Shown here: piece by piece, positions 1-6,852 of the stretch
How positions within the stretch are numbered: the stretch's first letter is position 1
Layout of the letters: every line of letters begins with the position of its first letter
Source of the DNA: Actinomycetota bacterium
GTDB taxonomy: Bacteria; Actinomycetota; Acidimicrobiia; Acidimicrobiales; Acidimicrobiaceae
Reading direction: 5' to 3'
Assembly: GCA_027366165.1 (NCBI GenBank)
Contig: DAHXKX010000006.1
Span: 1-32,034 of the forward strand
Length of the DNA: 32,034 bases
Translations under genes and position numbers: made by a program
The notes under the pieces: model-generated
Database searches by the model: none
What the model was told of the DNA's origin: nothing
The model's input: only the letters and a program-made list of their open reading frames with translations

Positions 1-1191
1 TCTGCGTATGTCTTCGTCATGGGTAGTATGGCGGAGGTCCTTCAGTCGTTTGGAATCCATACCATCTTTCCAGAGGTGAATGGGTTACAGACAGCAGTGC
101 GCCACGTGGCTGACGATTACATCGCCCAGGGTGAGGATTACGGTTTCTCCGCTGACGTATGTGGTTATGTCAAGGCTGACGTTGGGCTGCAGTTACGCGG
201 CGGAGATCACCCGATGGGAAAGATTCCAAAGCCGTCGATGGCAGTTTATACCAATGCATGCAACACCTACCTGAAGTGGGCGGAAATTTGGGAGCGTATG
301 TACAATATGCCAAGCGTCACAATTGACGTACCTGGCTCCCGGGCTGCAGGTAGGCACACATGGAACGGAAATGTCGATTTTGAGAACGATCTGAAATATG
401 TGCGTGGTCAGATCGACGAGTTGATTACCGTTTGTGAAAATCTAACTGGCAAGAAGTTCGATATTGACCGCTTGCGTGAGACGATGCACTACACAAACGT
501 AATGATGGAGAAATACGAGCGCCTGATCGAACTGAACAAAGCCCATCCGGCTCCTTACAATGCAGTTACTGACGGTACGGTGTTTCTTGGAGTGGCAAAC
601 GGCTTCCGTGGCCGCGCTGAGGGTGCTCAGTACTTTACCGACCTCGTAGAGGAGATGGAGTACAAGGTTGCGAATGGCATCGGCACGACCTTCGAGGAGA
701 AGTACCGCTTGGTTTTCGTCGGAGTGCCTTGTTACCCAATCTTTAGACGTTTCAATGAAATGTTCACGGAGTGGGGTGGGGCATTCGTAGGATCCAGCTA
801 CATGTGGTTTGCCTCAGGTGGTGCAAATACTGGTTTCCAGTACGATCTCAGTAGGCCGCTTGACAGCCTGGCAGAGGGTTTGTTGGTCACGACCAGGGAT
901 GCCATGGACACAATGTTTTACTCAAACCGAAACATTGTCGATGCGATTGAGCCGTTCGGTATAGATGGCGTTGTGTACCACCCAATCAAGTCATGTCGAA
1001 CGGTTTCGACGGGACTTGCTGACAACCGGCGTGCCGTGATTGAAGAGTCAGGTGCAGCCACCTTGTTCATCGAGTCTGACCACATGGACAAGCGGGTCGT
1101 TTCTGAAGCACAGTTGAAGAACCGTATCGATGCATTTTTTGAGGGACTTGCAACACGTAGGGTTAGAGAGAGTGCCGGAGAGAGTAAGTAG
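1..1191 (+). CDS. bcrB: Benzoyl-CoA reductase beta-type subunit (HgdB-like fold), 5' end outside window
   Basis: The reading frame is open from base 1 (Ser-Ala-Tyr-Val-Phe-Val before the first Met at 19), so the true start lies upstream; 396 residues are visible, against roughly 435-450 for the family. It belongs to the 2-hydroxyglutaryl-CoA dehydratase D / benzoyl-CoA reductase subunit B/C family, whose cysteines bind a [4Fe-4S] cluster at the active site. Candidate ligands are the Cys of ADVCGY, NACNTY, VPCYP and KSCRT. The enzyme would reduce the aromatic ring of benzoyl-CoA (or an analogue) to a cyclic dienoyl-CoA. Two different ATPase subunits follow directly, the gene order of bcrCBAD/badDEFG, so this is the beta (BcrB/BadE/BzdO) position and the gamma gene should lie just left of the window. 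The family assignment is firm. Benzoyl-CoA rather than another aryl-CoA as substrate is inferred. Confidence 0.85.
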   Translation, partial: SAYVFVMGSMAEVLQSFGIHTIFPEVNGLQTAVRHVADDYIAQGEDYGFSADVCGYVKADVGLQLRGGDHPMGKIPKPSMAVYTNACNTYLKWAEIWERMYNMPSVTIDVPGSRAAGRHTWNGNVDFENDLKYVRGQIDELITVCENLTGKKFDIDRLRETMHYTNVMMEKYERLIELNKAHPAPYNAVTDGTVFLGVANGFRGRAEGAQYFTDLVEEMEYKVANGIGTTFEEKYRLVFVGVPCYPIFRRFNEMFTEWGGAFVGSSYMWFASGGANTGFQYDLSRPLDSLAEGLLVTTRDAMDTMFYSNRNIVDAIEPFGIDGVVYHPIKSCRTVSTGLADNRRAVIEESGAATLFIESDHMDKRVVSEAQLKNRIDAFFEGLATRRVRESAGESK

Positions 1192-1226
1192 TTGGGCCTG
1201 ACGGCTAGAGAGGAGATGAGATAAAC

Positions 1227-2048
1227 ATGGCGTATGCAGGAGGAGTCGACGTTGGATCGACTCAGACCAAGGCAGTCATAATTAATGAGGATCTGCAGAT
1301 CGTAGGTAGGGCACTCGTCGACACTGGTTCAAATGTTGTTGTAGCTGCTCAAACTGCCTTCGATATTGCAATTAGGGATGGCAATATTCATGAAGAGGAA
1401 GAGGGCGTCGAGTTTATTGTCGGCACCGGATATGGCCGATACAAGGTGACATTCGGGGATGCACAGACGACCGAGATCTCCTGCCATGGTCGAGGGGCTG
1501 TTCACATGTTCCCAGGTACCAGGACGGTGGTCGACATGGGTGGTCAGGACACCAAAGCTATCAAGGTGACGCCGACCGGTGAGATCTTGGACTTTGTCAT
1601 GAATGACAAGTGCGCAGCTGGAACCGGCCGCTTTCTTGGAGCCGCAGCGAGTGCACTTGGTGTGCCGCTTGGTGAGCTTGGTCCAGTTGCATTGAAGTCA
1701 ACTAGACCAACCAAGATTTCAACCACCTGTACAGTGTTTGCCGATGGCGAAATCCTTTCCCTTATTGGTAAGGGCAAGAAAGTCGAGGACGTGTTACTCG
1801 GGGTTCACAACTCCGTTGTTTCAAGGGCACTGAGCCTCATGCGTCGTGTGGGTATTGACAAGGAAGTCACTTTCACCGGTGGAGTTGCTAACAATATCGG
1901 CATGGTAACAGTGCTGAATCAGGAACTTGGCTTTGACGTAAACGTTAGTAGTGACTCCCACTTCATGGGAGCTTTGGGTGCGGCACTGTTTGCAATGGAT
2001 CGTATCAAGGCCGGTCGCGAATCGCACGGTCTAGCGGAGGTGAAGTAA
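1227..2048 (+). CDS. bcrA: Benzoyl-CoA reductase ATPase/activase subunit, alpha-like (BcrA/BadF/BzdQ family)
   Basis: This 273-residue member of the BadF/BadG/BcrA/BcrD ATPase family (ASKHA fold) couples ATP hydrolysis to low-potential electron transfer into the catalytic subunits. Visible motifs are the phosphate-1 loop DVGSTQTK (8-15), the second phosphate region VDMGGQDTK (102-110), and Cys129 (KCAAGTG) and Cys168 ([10 protein letters not shown]), which should supply the [4Fe-4S] cluster bridging two subunits. The Gly-rich TGGVANN motif lies near residue 217. The length matches the short Azoarcus-type (Bzd) subunits rather than the longer, about 440-residue Thauera-type BcrA. An AGGAGA Shine-Dalgarno precedes ATG 1227, 35 bases after the upstream stop. 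Alpha versus delta naming rests on gene order and general similarity only. Confidence 0.85.
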   Translation: MAYAGGVDVGSTQTKAVIINEDLQIVGRALVDTGSNVVVAAQTAFDIAIRDGNIHEEEEGVEFIVGTGYGRYKVTFGDAQTTEISCHGRGAVHMFPGTRTVVDMGGQDTKAIKVTPTGEILDFVMNDKCAAGTGRFLGAAASALGVPLGELGPVALKSTRPTKISTTCTVFADGEILSLIGKGKKVEDVLLGVHNSVVSRALSLMRRVGIDKEVTFTGGVANNIGMVTVLNQELGFDVNVSSDSHFMGALGAALFAMDRIKAGRESHGLAEVK

Positions 2049-2875
2049 TGACTATCACTGCAGGACTCGATGTCGGGTCAACTTATACCAAGGCCATTTT
2101 GCTAGATGATGGCCGCAACATCATTGCACGTGTGTTGAATCGTACAGGTTACAAGCCAGGCGAGATTGCGGAGCAGACCTACGACTCGGTGTTGGAGATG
2201 GCCGGGTTGAAGCGCGACTCTGTTGATTATGTCGTGTCGACAGGACTGGGCCGTTTTCAGGCGGCATTCAGCCAATTGAATGTGACTGACCTGACATCGG
2301 CGGCCTGGGGCGCAAACGCGCTGTTCCCGGGAACAAGGACGATCCTCGATGTTGGAGGTCAGTCGGTCAAGGCATTGCGGTGCGATGAGAAGAGGCAGGT
2401 GACTTCCTTCCGTCTAAATGAGAAGTGTGCTGCCGGCACTGGTGCTTTCTTGGAAAAGACAGCGCGTTACATGGGATTTGGCACTAACGACATCGGCGCG
2501 CTTGCCGTTACCTCAACAATCGAGGTCCCGATTTCCGGTGTTTGCACGGTGTTCGCTGAAGCTGAGGTCATCAACCACCTTTCTCAAGGCGTTGCGGCTT
2601 CTGACATCATGCAGGGGGCGATAATCTCCCTGGTTGGAAAGTCGGTTCAGTTGATGAAGCGGGTGAAGATGGAGCAGGAAGTGACGCTCATCGGTGGCAT
2701 CATGCGTTTTCCATCAATGGTGACCGCGGTTAGAGAATTGCTTGGTGTCGACGTGAATGTTGCAGAGGGAGACATGGTTCAGTATGCGTCTGCTCTCGGT
2801 GCAGCAAGTCTTGCCCGTCACCAGATTGACAAGGTATCGGGTGGTGCACGAGTGGGTTCCGTAGGTGCAAAATGA
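2048..2875 (+). CDS. bcrD: Benzoyl-CoA reductase ATPase/activase subunit, delta-like (BcrD/BadG/BzdP family)
   Basis: This second, divergent ATPase subunit has 275 residues. It shares the ASKHA motifs: DVGSTYTK (8-15), LDVGGQSVK (100-108), and the cluster ligands Cys127 (KCAAGTG) and Cys166 (GVCTVFAEAE), the same positions as in the 2-hydroxyglutaryl-CoA dehydratase activator. Its opening TITAGLDVG resembles BcrD/BadG proteins. Two non-identical activase-type subunits in tandem separate class I benzoyl-CoA reductases from dehydratase activators, which are homodimers of one gene product. The ATG overlaps the preceding stop by one base (TAATG), so translation is probably coupled and the two would form a 1:1 heterodimer. 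A Gly-rich IGGIMRF replaces the TGGVANN of its partner. Confidence 0.85.
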   Translation: MTITAGLDVGSTYTKAILLDDGRNIIARVLNRTGYKPGEIAEQTYDSVLEMAGLKRDSVDYVVSTGLGRFQAAFSQLNVTDLTSAAWGANALFPGTRTILDVGGQSVKALRCDEKRQVTSFRLNEKCAAGTGAFLEKTARYMGFGTNDIGALAVTSTIEVPISGVCTVFAEAEVINHLSQGVAASDIMQGAIISLVGKSVQLMKRVKMEQEVTLIGGIMRFPSMVTAVRELLGVDVNVAEGDMVQYASALGAASLARHQIDKVSGGARVGSVGAK

Positions 2876-3117
2876 GCAGTCATCGGGACATTGAGCTCAT
2901 GGCGGCCGGCTGGGACCGCCGCTTCGAGGCCGATGTAACGAGAGTAAATGAGCTGGTCGAGATGTATGCTGACCTAGGTTATGAAGTGACTACCAGTGAT
3001 CTGGCACCTGAGGAGATTGGTCCTCAGTGTGCCGGATGCGCGGTTGTTGCCTGTCAGAAATACGTAGTGATATTTACAAGATCAAGGACATCGGAGGCGG
3101 CTCAAAGTGGCAAATAA
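2872..3117 (+). CDS. Small Cys-rich protein of the benzoyl-CoA reductase operon
   Basis: This 81-residue protein is not assigned to a named family. Its ATG overlaps the bcrD-like stop as ATGA and its own end overlaps the next gene by 11 bases, so it is certainly part of the operon. The N-terminal half is acidic and probably helical (residues 5-35). A segment reading GYEVTTSDLAPEEIG leads to C-x2-C-x4-C at CAGCAVVAC (about 53-61), followed by a short hydrophobic strand. The three closely spaced cysteines could bind metal or a cluster. In known bzd operons this position after the reductase genes holds a ferredoxin (bzdM), but this protein lacks the eight-cysteine ferredoxin pattern. A role in assembly of, or electron delivery to, the reductase is inference. 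Confidence 0.7.
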   Translation: MSSHRDIELMAAGWDRRFEADVTRVNELVEMYADLGYEVTTSDLAPEEIGPQCAGCAVVACQKYVVIFTRSRTSEAAQSGK

Positions 3118-3523
3118 CCAGGAACTTGTGGCTCTGATGGACCAGTTTGAGCGCGAGCACGTTGAAGTGCGTGAAGCTTTGGCGAAGATTGGCGCAGGTG
3201 TGGATGCCCGGGATTCTGCGGCTGTGATGAGTGCACTGGCCAGCAGTAGCGGCGTTCTGCAATCCGGTCTTGACGACCACAGTAGCGCCGAAGACAAGGT
3301 TCTTTTTCCCGGGATCATTTCAGATTTGGGTGAGGGCATGGTGGGGCTCTTCGTCGAAGAGCACGTTCGGATACTGGCGCTTCGGAACCAGATCTACTCA
3401 AATATGGAAAAGGGTGTGGCGGACTTTCAAGGTTGCGGCGATTTTTCGGAGCTTCTTACAAGTCACATTGACCGAGAAGATGCGATGCTGTTTCCCGCCG
3501 CGAGAGGCGTGTTGGCCGACTGA
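3107..3523 (+). CDS. Hemerythrin-like (HHE domain) di-iron protein
   Basis: The 138-residue protein forms one four-helix hemerythrin domain. The expected ligands are all present and well spaced: His18 (EREHVE), His58 and Glu62 (DDHSSAED), His86 (EEHVRI), and His120 with Glu124 (SHIDRED); DKVLFP and AMLFP are the usual repeat ends after the Glu ligands. Such proteins bind O2 or NO, or act in sensing and iron handling. The start is GTG 3107, chosen because GGAGGCGG sits just upstream and the first codons read MANNQEL; the gene overlaps the preceding one. As last gene of an operon for an extremely oxygen-sensitive reductase, it may scavenge or sense oxygen, which is inference. A strong terminator follows within 50 bases. 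Confidence 0.88.
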   Translation: MANNQELVALMDQFEREHVEVREALAKIGAGVDARDSAAVMSALASSSGVLQSGLDDHSSAEDKVLFPGIISDLGEGMVGLFVEEHVRILALRNQIYSNMEKGVADFQGCGDFSELLTSHIDREDAMLFPAARGVLAD

Positions 3524-3567
3524 ATTGTCGGCATGGCCTCCAGATGTGTCGGTTCGGGATTAACCAG

Positions 3568-3604
3568 TCCACTTAATCATGACCCGAGAAGTGGATTCTT
3601 TTTT
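3568..3604 (+). terminator. Rho-independent terminator of the benzoyl-CoA reductase operon
   Basis: A perfect 7-bp stem TCCACTT/AAGTGGA (3568-3574 with 3589-3595) encloses a 14-base loop and is followed at once by TTCTTTTTT. It lies 45 bases after the hemerythrin gene stop. Confidence 0.75.
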
Positions 3605-4439
3605 AACAATGCTCCTCGTGACGTCTGAGCCGCATTGTCAGCGTGTCAGCTCAGATTTGTCGGATCTGAAACTCCATAACGTTGCGTGTGTTTCCGTATG
3701 CGGTCCTGGTGGCTATATTCGTGAAGTTCTCAAGACCATGTGCGTGGGTGTTTTGCGTCCGTTGAAGGTGAAAAGTCGAGCTTAGGCGATTGTTTTACGG
3801 GATGAAGACCCATGGGGTGGTGTGGTTCCGTGTTACTTTGCCAAGTCACAGGTTTGCCTTTGGCGGGAGTTCGCTCTGCCGATGCGATATGTCCATCTTT
3901 TTTTCAGTGGCACAAGTGTCGGAATGGCACCTATTTCGAGAGAAGTACTGCAGACAGAGATGAGTTGCGTGGTTCTCCGTTGATGCCACCATTTAGGTTC
4001 GAATACCCAAAAGCGAGCGAGCCGTTGACGGTTTCTCGCTGTTGCGTGGCTGGCCTGGGAGCTTCGGGATTGCTTTCGTACTACCGGAATTACGGGCTGG
4101 GTAGGTTATATCAATCTGACCTGGGAGACAGGTTTTGCTGCAAAAGCTGTTAAAGCAGCAGCTTGTCATTGGCCGTTGTGTAATGGGTGCAATGCAAGAA
4201 TGTGGTGCTTTCACTCTGACTAGATGGTACAAGCGGCGTCACGGACCGTTTCATCGATTCGTTCTTGTCTGTGCGGCTCCGCCATTATGAATGCCGGACT
4301 ATTGCGTGATGGTGACGTAGGTTCGGGTCAGCCTGTTCACCATCTGGTGCAGGGTTTAACCGCCTTGCGGGCCAAAGTAGTTTTGTTGAATTGCTGGGTT
4401 GGCGATTAAAGACGGTTAGACCTTTACGGCGTCCCAAAA
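3605..4439. other. Gene-free stretch before the ArsR-type regulator
   Basis: About 830 bases. Short open frames exist on both strands (for example 3812-4153 +), but their translations are rich in Cys, Trp and Arg, lack ribosome binding sites and resemble no family known to me. A short complementary pair TGCTGC/GCAGCA around 4136-4160 is the only local structure noted. It is probably non-coding or decayed sequence. Confidence 0.5.
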
Positions 4440-4473
4440 TTGACTTTCAAATCGAAAAATCTCGATGTAGAAT
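4440..4473 (+). promoter_or_regulatory. Promoter and candidate operator of the arsR-type gene
   Basis: The element TTGACTTTCAAATCGAAAAA (4440-4459) is followed by a dyad ATCGA-N6-TCGAT (4451-4466) and a TAGAAT -10-like hexamer (4468-4473), ending 17 bases before ATG 4491. A dyad overlapping the core promoter just ahead of an ArsR-family gene fits autorepression. Almost the same 20-base element recurs upstream of the methyltransferase gene (13973-13994, minus strand). Confidence 0.5.
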
Positions 4474-4490
4474 GCCATTGAGGTGAGGTT

Positions 4491-4817
4491 ATGGAAACTG
4501 CACAGGCAAAGCTGCACGAGGCAGCCCGCCTCTACGCCGCATTGGGTCATTCATTGCGACTCCAGGTGTTGATATTCCTAGCAGCCCAACCGAGCGGAGG
4601 TGCCTATGTCTCAGAGGTGGTAACGCATTTGAGGCGTGCCCAGTCAACTGTGAGTCACCATCTGAAGGTGCTTGTCGACGCAGGGATATTGGCGACTGAA
4701 CCGCACGGCCAGTGGAGTTGGTACCAAGTGGTGCCGAACCGCCTTGCCGAGCTGCGCGAGCACCTGTCGGTGTTCGACGCTACCACACCGGTGCTGGCCA
4801 CCGGAGTGGTCCTGTAG
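4491..4817 (+). CDS. ArsR-family winged-helix transcriptional regulator
   Basis: This 108-residue protein has the ArsR/SmtB layout: an N-terminal dimerisation helix, ALGHSLRLQVLIFL (about 17-30), and a helix-turn-helix with recognition helix QSTVSHHLKVLVDAGIL (about 51-67), then the wing EPHGQWSWYQV. It contains no cysteine, so thiol-based sensing of arsenic, cadmium or lead in the ArsR/CadC manner is excluded. A His/Asp/Glu metal site or a non-metal ligand remains possible. GAGGTGAGG precedes ATG 4491. The two small downstream genes begin 20 bases after its stop and are probably co-transcribed. The target is unknown; a shared promoter element suggests self-control and possibly control of the methyltransferase at 13036. 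Confidence 0.85.
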   Translation: METAQAKLHEAARLYAALGHSLRLQVLIFLAAQPSGGAYVSEVVTHLRRAQSTVSHHLKVLVDAGILATEPHGQWSWYQVVPNRLAELREHLSVFDATTPVLATGVVL

Positions 4818-4837
4818 CCTTCAAAAAGGAGGCTGTG

Positions 4838-4903
4838 ATGCACATTTTTGGCATTGCGCTACTTTTTGGTTTAGGGGGTGATGAGCGTGGCCCGTTGGCT
4901 TGA
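4838..4903 (+). CDS. 21-residue hydrophobic peptide with a strong ribosome binding site
   Basis: A near-ideal Shine-Dalgarno AAAAAGGAGG (4823-4832) lies 5 bases before ATG 4838. The ORF encodes MHIFGIALLFGLGGDERGPL plus Ala. The first 14 residues are hydrophobic and could insert in a membrane. The last 23 bases overlap the start of the next gene in another frame, so its translation may deliver ribosomes to that gene. It may be a tiny membrane protein or a coupling leader peptide; no homologue is known to me. The evidence is only the binding site and position. Confidence 0.45.
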   Translation: MHIFGIALLFGLGGDERGPLA

Positions 4904-5204
4904 GTATCCCCTGACGTGGTTGCGGGAGAAGACGCGGATATCCGTATTCCCGCTTGTCGAGGTGCTCCTTGGTATTGCGCTTGCTTGGGCCGTGGATTTC
5001 AATGTCTGGCGGTTGTGGAACGTGCCAATGCGGGCTGACTGGGTTGCCCTTACGCTTACCGGTGTGGCTCTTGGTGGAATATCCCATTTCTTTACTGAGA
5101 TTCTCAACATGTTCAGCGGTCTTGGACGAAAGCTCAATGACGAAGCGAAGACAATTGAGAGTCCGGCCAGTCTGCAAAGGGTGGCCTTATTGGCATCCTT
5201 ATAA
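4881..5204 (+). CDS. Small two-TM membrane protein of unknown function
   Basis: About 107 residues. A basic amphipathic N-terminus is followed by two likely membrane helices, VFPLVEVLLGIALAWAVDF (about 22-40) and WVALTLTGVALGGISHFFTE (about 53-72), then a short polar tail. GTG 4878, ATG 4881 and GTG 4887 are all possible starts; AGGGGG at 4873-4878 is too close to the first, and 4881 or 4887 fit better. It lies after the arsR-type gene and overlaps the 21-residue peptide, forming a three-gene unit closed by the palindromic terminator at 5243. I do not recognise the family. Confidence 0.65.
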   Translation: MSVARWLEYPLTWLREKTRISVFPLVEVLLGIALAWAVDFNVWRLWNVPMRADWVALTLTGVALGGISHFFTEILNMFSGLGRKLNDEAKTIESPASLQRVALLASL

Positions 5205-5242
5205 GGGCTTGGTGTCATCTTCGGTAATGAGATGAGACCGCA

Positions 5243-5284
5243 GATTTCCGTGGCGGGTCGACCCGCCACGGAAATCGCTTTTTA
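5243..5284 (+). terminator. Strong palindromic terminator between convergent genes
   Basis: A perfect inverted repeat runs over 34 bases (5243-5276): 16 bases starting GATTTCCGTGG, a central CG, and the exact complement. It is followed by GCTTTTTA. The T-run is on the + side, so it mainly ends the arsR-type unit, but the hairpin abuts the stop codon of the convergent dehydrogenase gene and may shield that mRNA end too. Confidence 0.85.
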
Positions 5285-6046
5285 GATCATGCTCAGGCCG
5301 CCATTGACACTGAGGGTCTGTCCTGTGATGTAGTCGGCATCGGAGGAGACCAAGAAGAGTGCAGCCTTCGCTACTTCCTCAGGGGTGCCCACTCTGCCAA
5401 GCGGAATTGACCGGATTATCGCTCCCATCAGCTTTTCGTTGCCTTCACTCACCTCGGCAAGCATGGGTGTATCGGTCAACCCTGGGGCAACGCAGTTCAC
5501 GTTGATGCCTTTTCGAGCAGTTTCGCGTGCAAGTGCCTTCGAAAACGCAATTACGCCTCCCTTGGCACCTGAGTAGATCGCCTCACCACTCGAACCAACG
5601 CGACCAGCGTCAGAGGCGATGAAGACGATCTTGCCTGCACCGGCTTCAATCATGTGTGGGACGGTGGCATGGGCACATGCGATGTGGCCTCGAAGGTTGA
5701 TGTCTAGTACGCGATCCCAAAGTGACTCGTCCGTGTCGAGGAACGGCATGACCTTGTCCCAGCCTGCATTGGAGATGAGGATGTCGATCTGTCCAAACTT
5801 CTCAACTGCCTTGGCTGCTACGGTGCGGACCCGGGCAGCGTCAGCGACGTCGACGTCGACTGCAAGAGCAGATCCTCCTGCGGCGATTATTTCCTTGGCG
5901 ACGTTCTCGGCCCGTTCAGCGGAAAGGTCCGCAATTACGACATTCGCACCATCACTGGCTAGTCCCAGCGCCATCGCGCGGCCAACGCCGCTTCCGGCGC
6001 CCGTCACTATGGCTGTTTTGCCTTGGAATCTACCGTTGGATGACAT
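5282..6046 (-). CDS. badH: BadH-like SDR: 2-hydroxycyclohexanecarboxyl-CoA dehydrogenase
   Basis: This 254-residue classical short-chain dehydrogenase has the NAD motif TGAGSGVG (15-22), NAG (93-95), Ser145, Tyr158 and Lys162. The local signature NAGWDKVMPF, and IASDAGRVGSSGEAIYSGAK around the active site, closely resembles BadH of Rhodopseudomonas palustris. BadH oxidises 2-hydroxycyclohexane-1-carboxyl-CoA to the 2-keto ester in the benzoyl-CoA/cyclohexanecarboxylate pathway. It starts 4 bases after the ipdB-like stop, with AAAGGA just upstream, so it is the last gene of a coupled three-gene unit. The closeness to the reductase operon supports a role on the alicyclic CoA ester formed after ring reduction. 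Substrate identity is inferred; other 3-hydroxyacyl-CoA-type SDRs are alternatives. Confidence 0.75.
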   Translation of the reverse strand: MSSNGRFQGKTAIVTGAGSGVGRAMALGLASDGANVVIADLSAERAENVAKEIIAAGGSALAVDVDVADAARVRTVAAKAVEKFGQIDILISNAGWDKVMPFLDTDESLWDRVLDINLRGHIACAHATVPHMIEAGAGKIVFIASDAGRVGSSGEAIYSGAKGGVIAFSKALARETARKGINVNCVAPGLTDTPMLAEVSEGNEKLMGAIIRSIPLGRVGTPEEVAKAALFLVSSDADYITGQTLSVNGGLSMI

Positions 6047-6050
6047 TTTG

Positions 6051-6845
6051 TTATTTTCCTTTCAAGAGTCCGTTTGTGTCTATTGTTCTAATTATTGAGA
6101 GCTGTTCTGAAGTTGGCTCCGGGGTCACGGGGACCGAGTCCGGAATAATGAGTTCGAAGCCGGTGGCTGCCCGGACCTGTTCAACCTCGACGCCAGGATG
6201 GACAGTTTCCAAACGCATTCTGAGTGAATCGGGATCGAAGCCCATGGTACACAGGGGAGTGATGACGAGTTGTGGCCCGCCCCCTGGCAGGTCTGCGGCT
6301 TTCCAGTCGGCTGGACCCCTCAGGAAGCCGGGTCCGCTAAGAAAGTCGACCTTTTCGACAAAGGTGCGGGGATTGTGTGACTGCGTATAAATAAGCACTC
6401 TCCCAACGCGAGAAAGAAATGGCAGTCCAACGGTGCCTGGACCCCGTAGCGCTGGGTGGGCATAGTCTCCCACGGAAACGAGATTACAGTTCCCGTACGC
6501 ATCAATTTGGAGCCCTCCAGCGAAGAAGACCGTCAACACGTCCGCCCGGCCTTCCAGAAGCACGACGTCATTGAGCGAGAGCGAGGTATCCGCTCGCAGC
6601 AGGTCGTAATCGCAGCAAGAGGAGACGACAGGACCGAGATGGGGATTCACCGAACAGGTACCGCCCGCAATGGAGTAGAGATCCGGAGCGTGCGTGAGCT
6701 GAGCCAGTCTGCATGCGACCTGCGGGATTGCGCTTGCGGTTCCCATCACAGTGACGTCATCATTTCGCAGCCTATTGGCGAGTTCAACCGCCATCAGTTC
6801 ATTTCGCGAAAAGGGTAGTGAGTATTCATTGGAGCTAGCTGTCAT
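6051..6845 (-). CDS. CoA-transferase family I beta-type subunit, IpdB-like (candidate ring-opening hydrolase)
   Basis: About 264 residues. ATG 6845 is chosen because GTGAGGA, formed by the end of the alpha-subunit gene, lies just upstream and only 7 bases separate the genes; an in-frame extension to 6929 would run inside the neighbour. It resembles glutaconate CoA-transferase subunit B and the actinobacterial IpdB. Where true transferases carry the glutamate that forms the CoA thioester, this protein reads SIAGG (58-62) with no Glu. As I recall, IpdAB also lacks that residue and hydrolyses a cyclic beta-keto-CoA ester in steroid ring breakdown. Together with the following BadH-like enzyme, it could open 2-ketocyclohexanecarboxyl-CoA or a relative. 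That function is inference; a CoA-transferase role is the alternative. Confidence 0.75.
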   Translation of the reverse strand: MTASSNEYSLPFSRNELMAVELANRLRNDDVTVMGTASAIPQVACRLAQLTHAPDLYSIAGGTCSVNPHLGPVVSSCCDYDLLRADTSLSLNDVVLLEGRADVLTVFFAGGLQIDAYGNCNLVSVGDYAHPALRGPGTVGLPFLSRVGRVLIYTQSHNPRTFVEKVDFLSGPGFLRGPADWKAADLPGGGPQLVITPLCTMGFDPDSLRMRLETVHPGVEVEQVRAATGFELIIPDSVPVTPEPTSEQLSIIRTIDTNGLLKGK

Positions 6846-6852
6846 GGCTTCC

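Noticed and set aside
3995-4010. TTCGAAT with flanking GG/CC resembling a tRNA T-arm
   Set aside because: The flanking bases do not pair and no acceptor or anticodon arm is found nearby.
3812-4153. 113-residue + strand frame in the gap after the reductase operon
   Set aside because: Rich in Cys, Arg and Trp, no start signal, no recognisable family.
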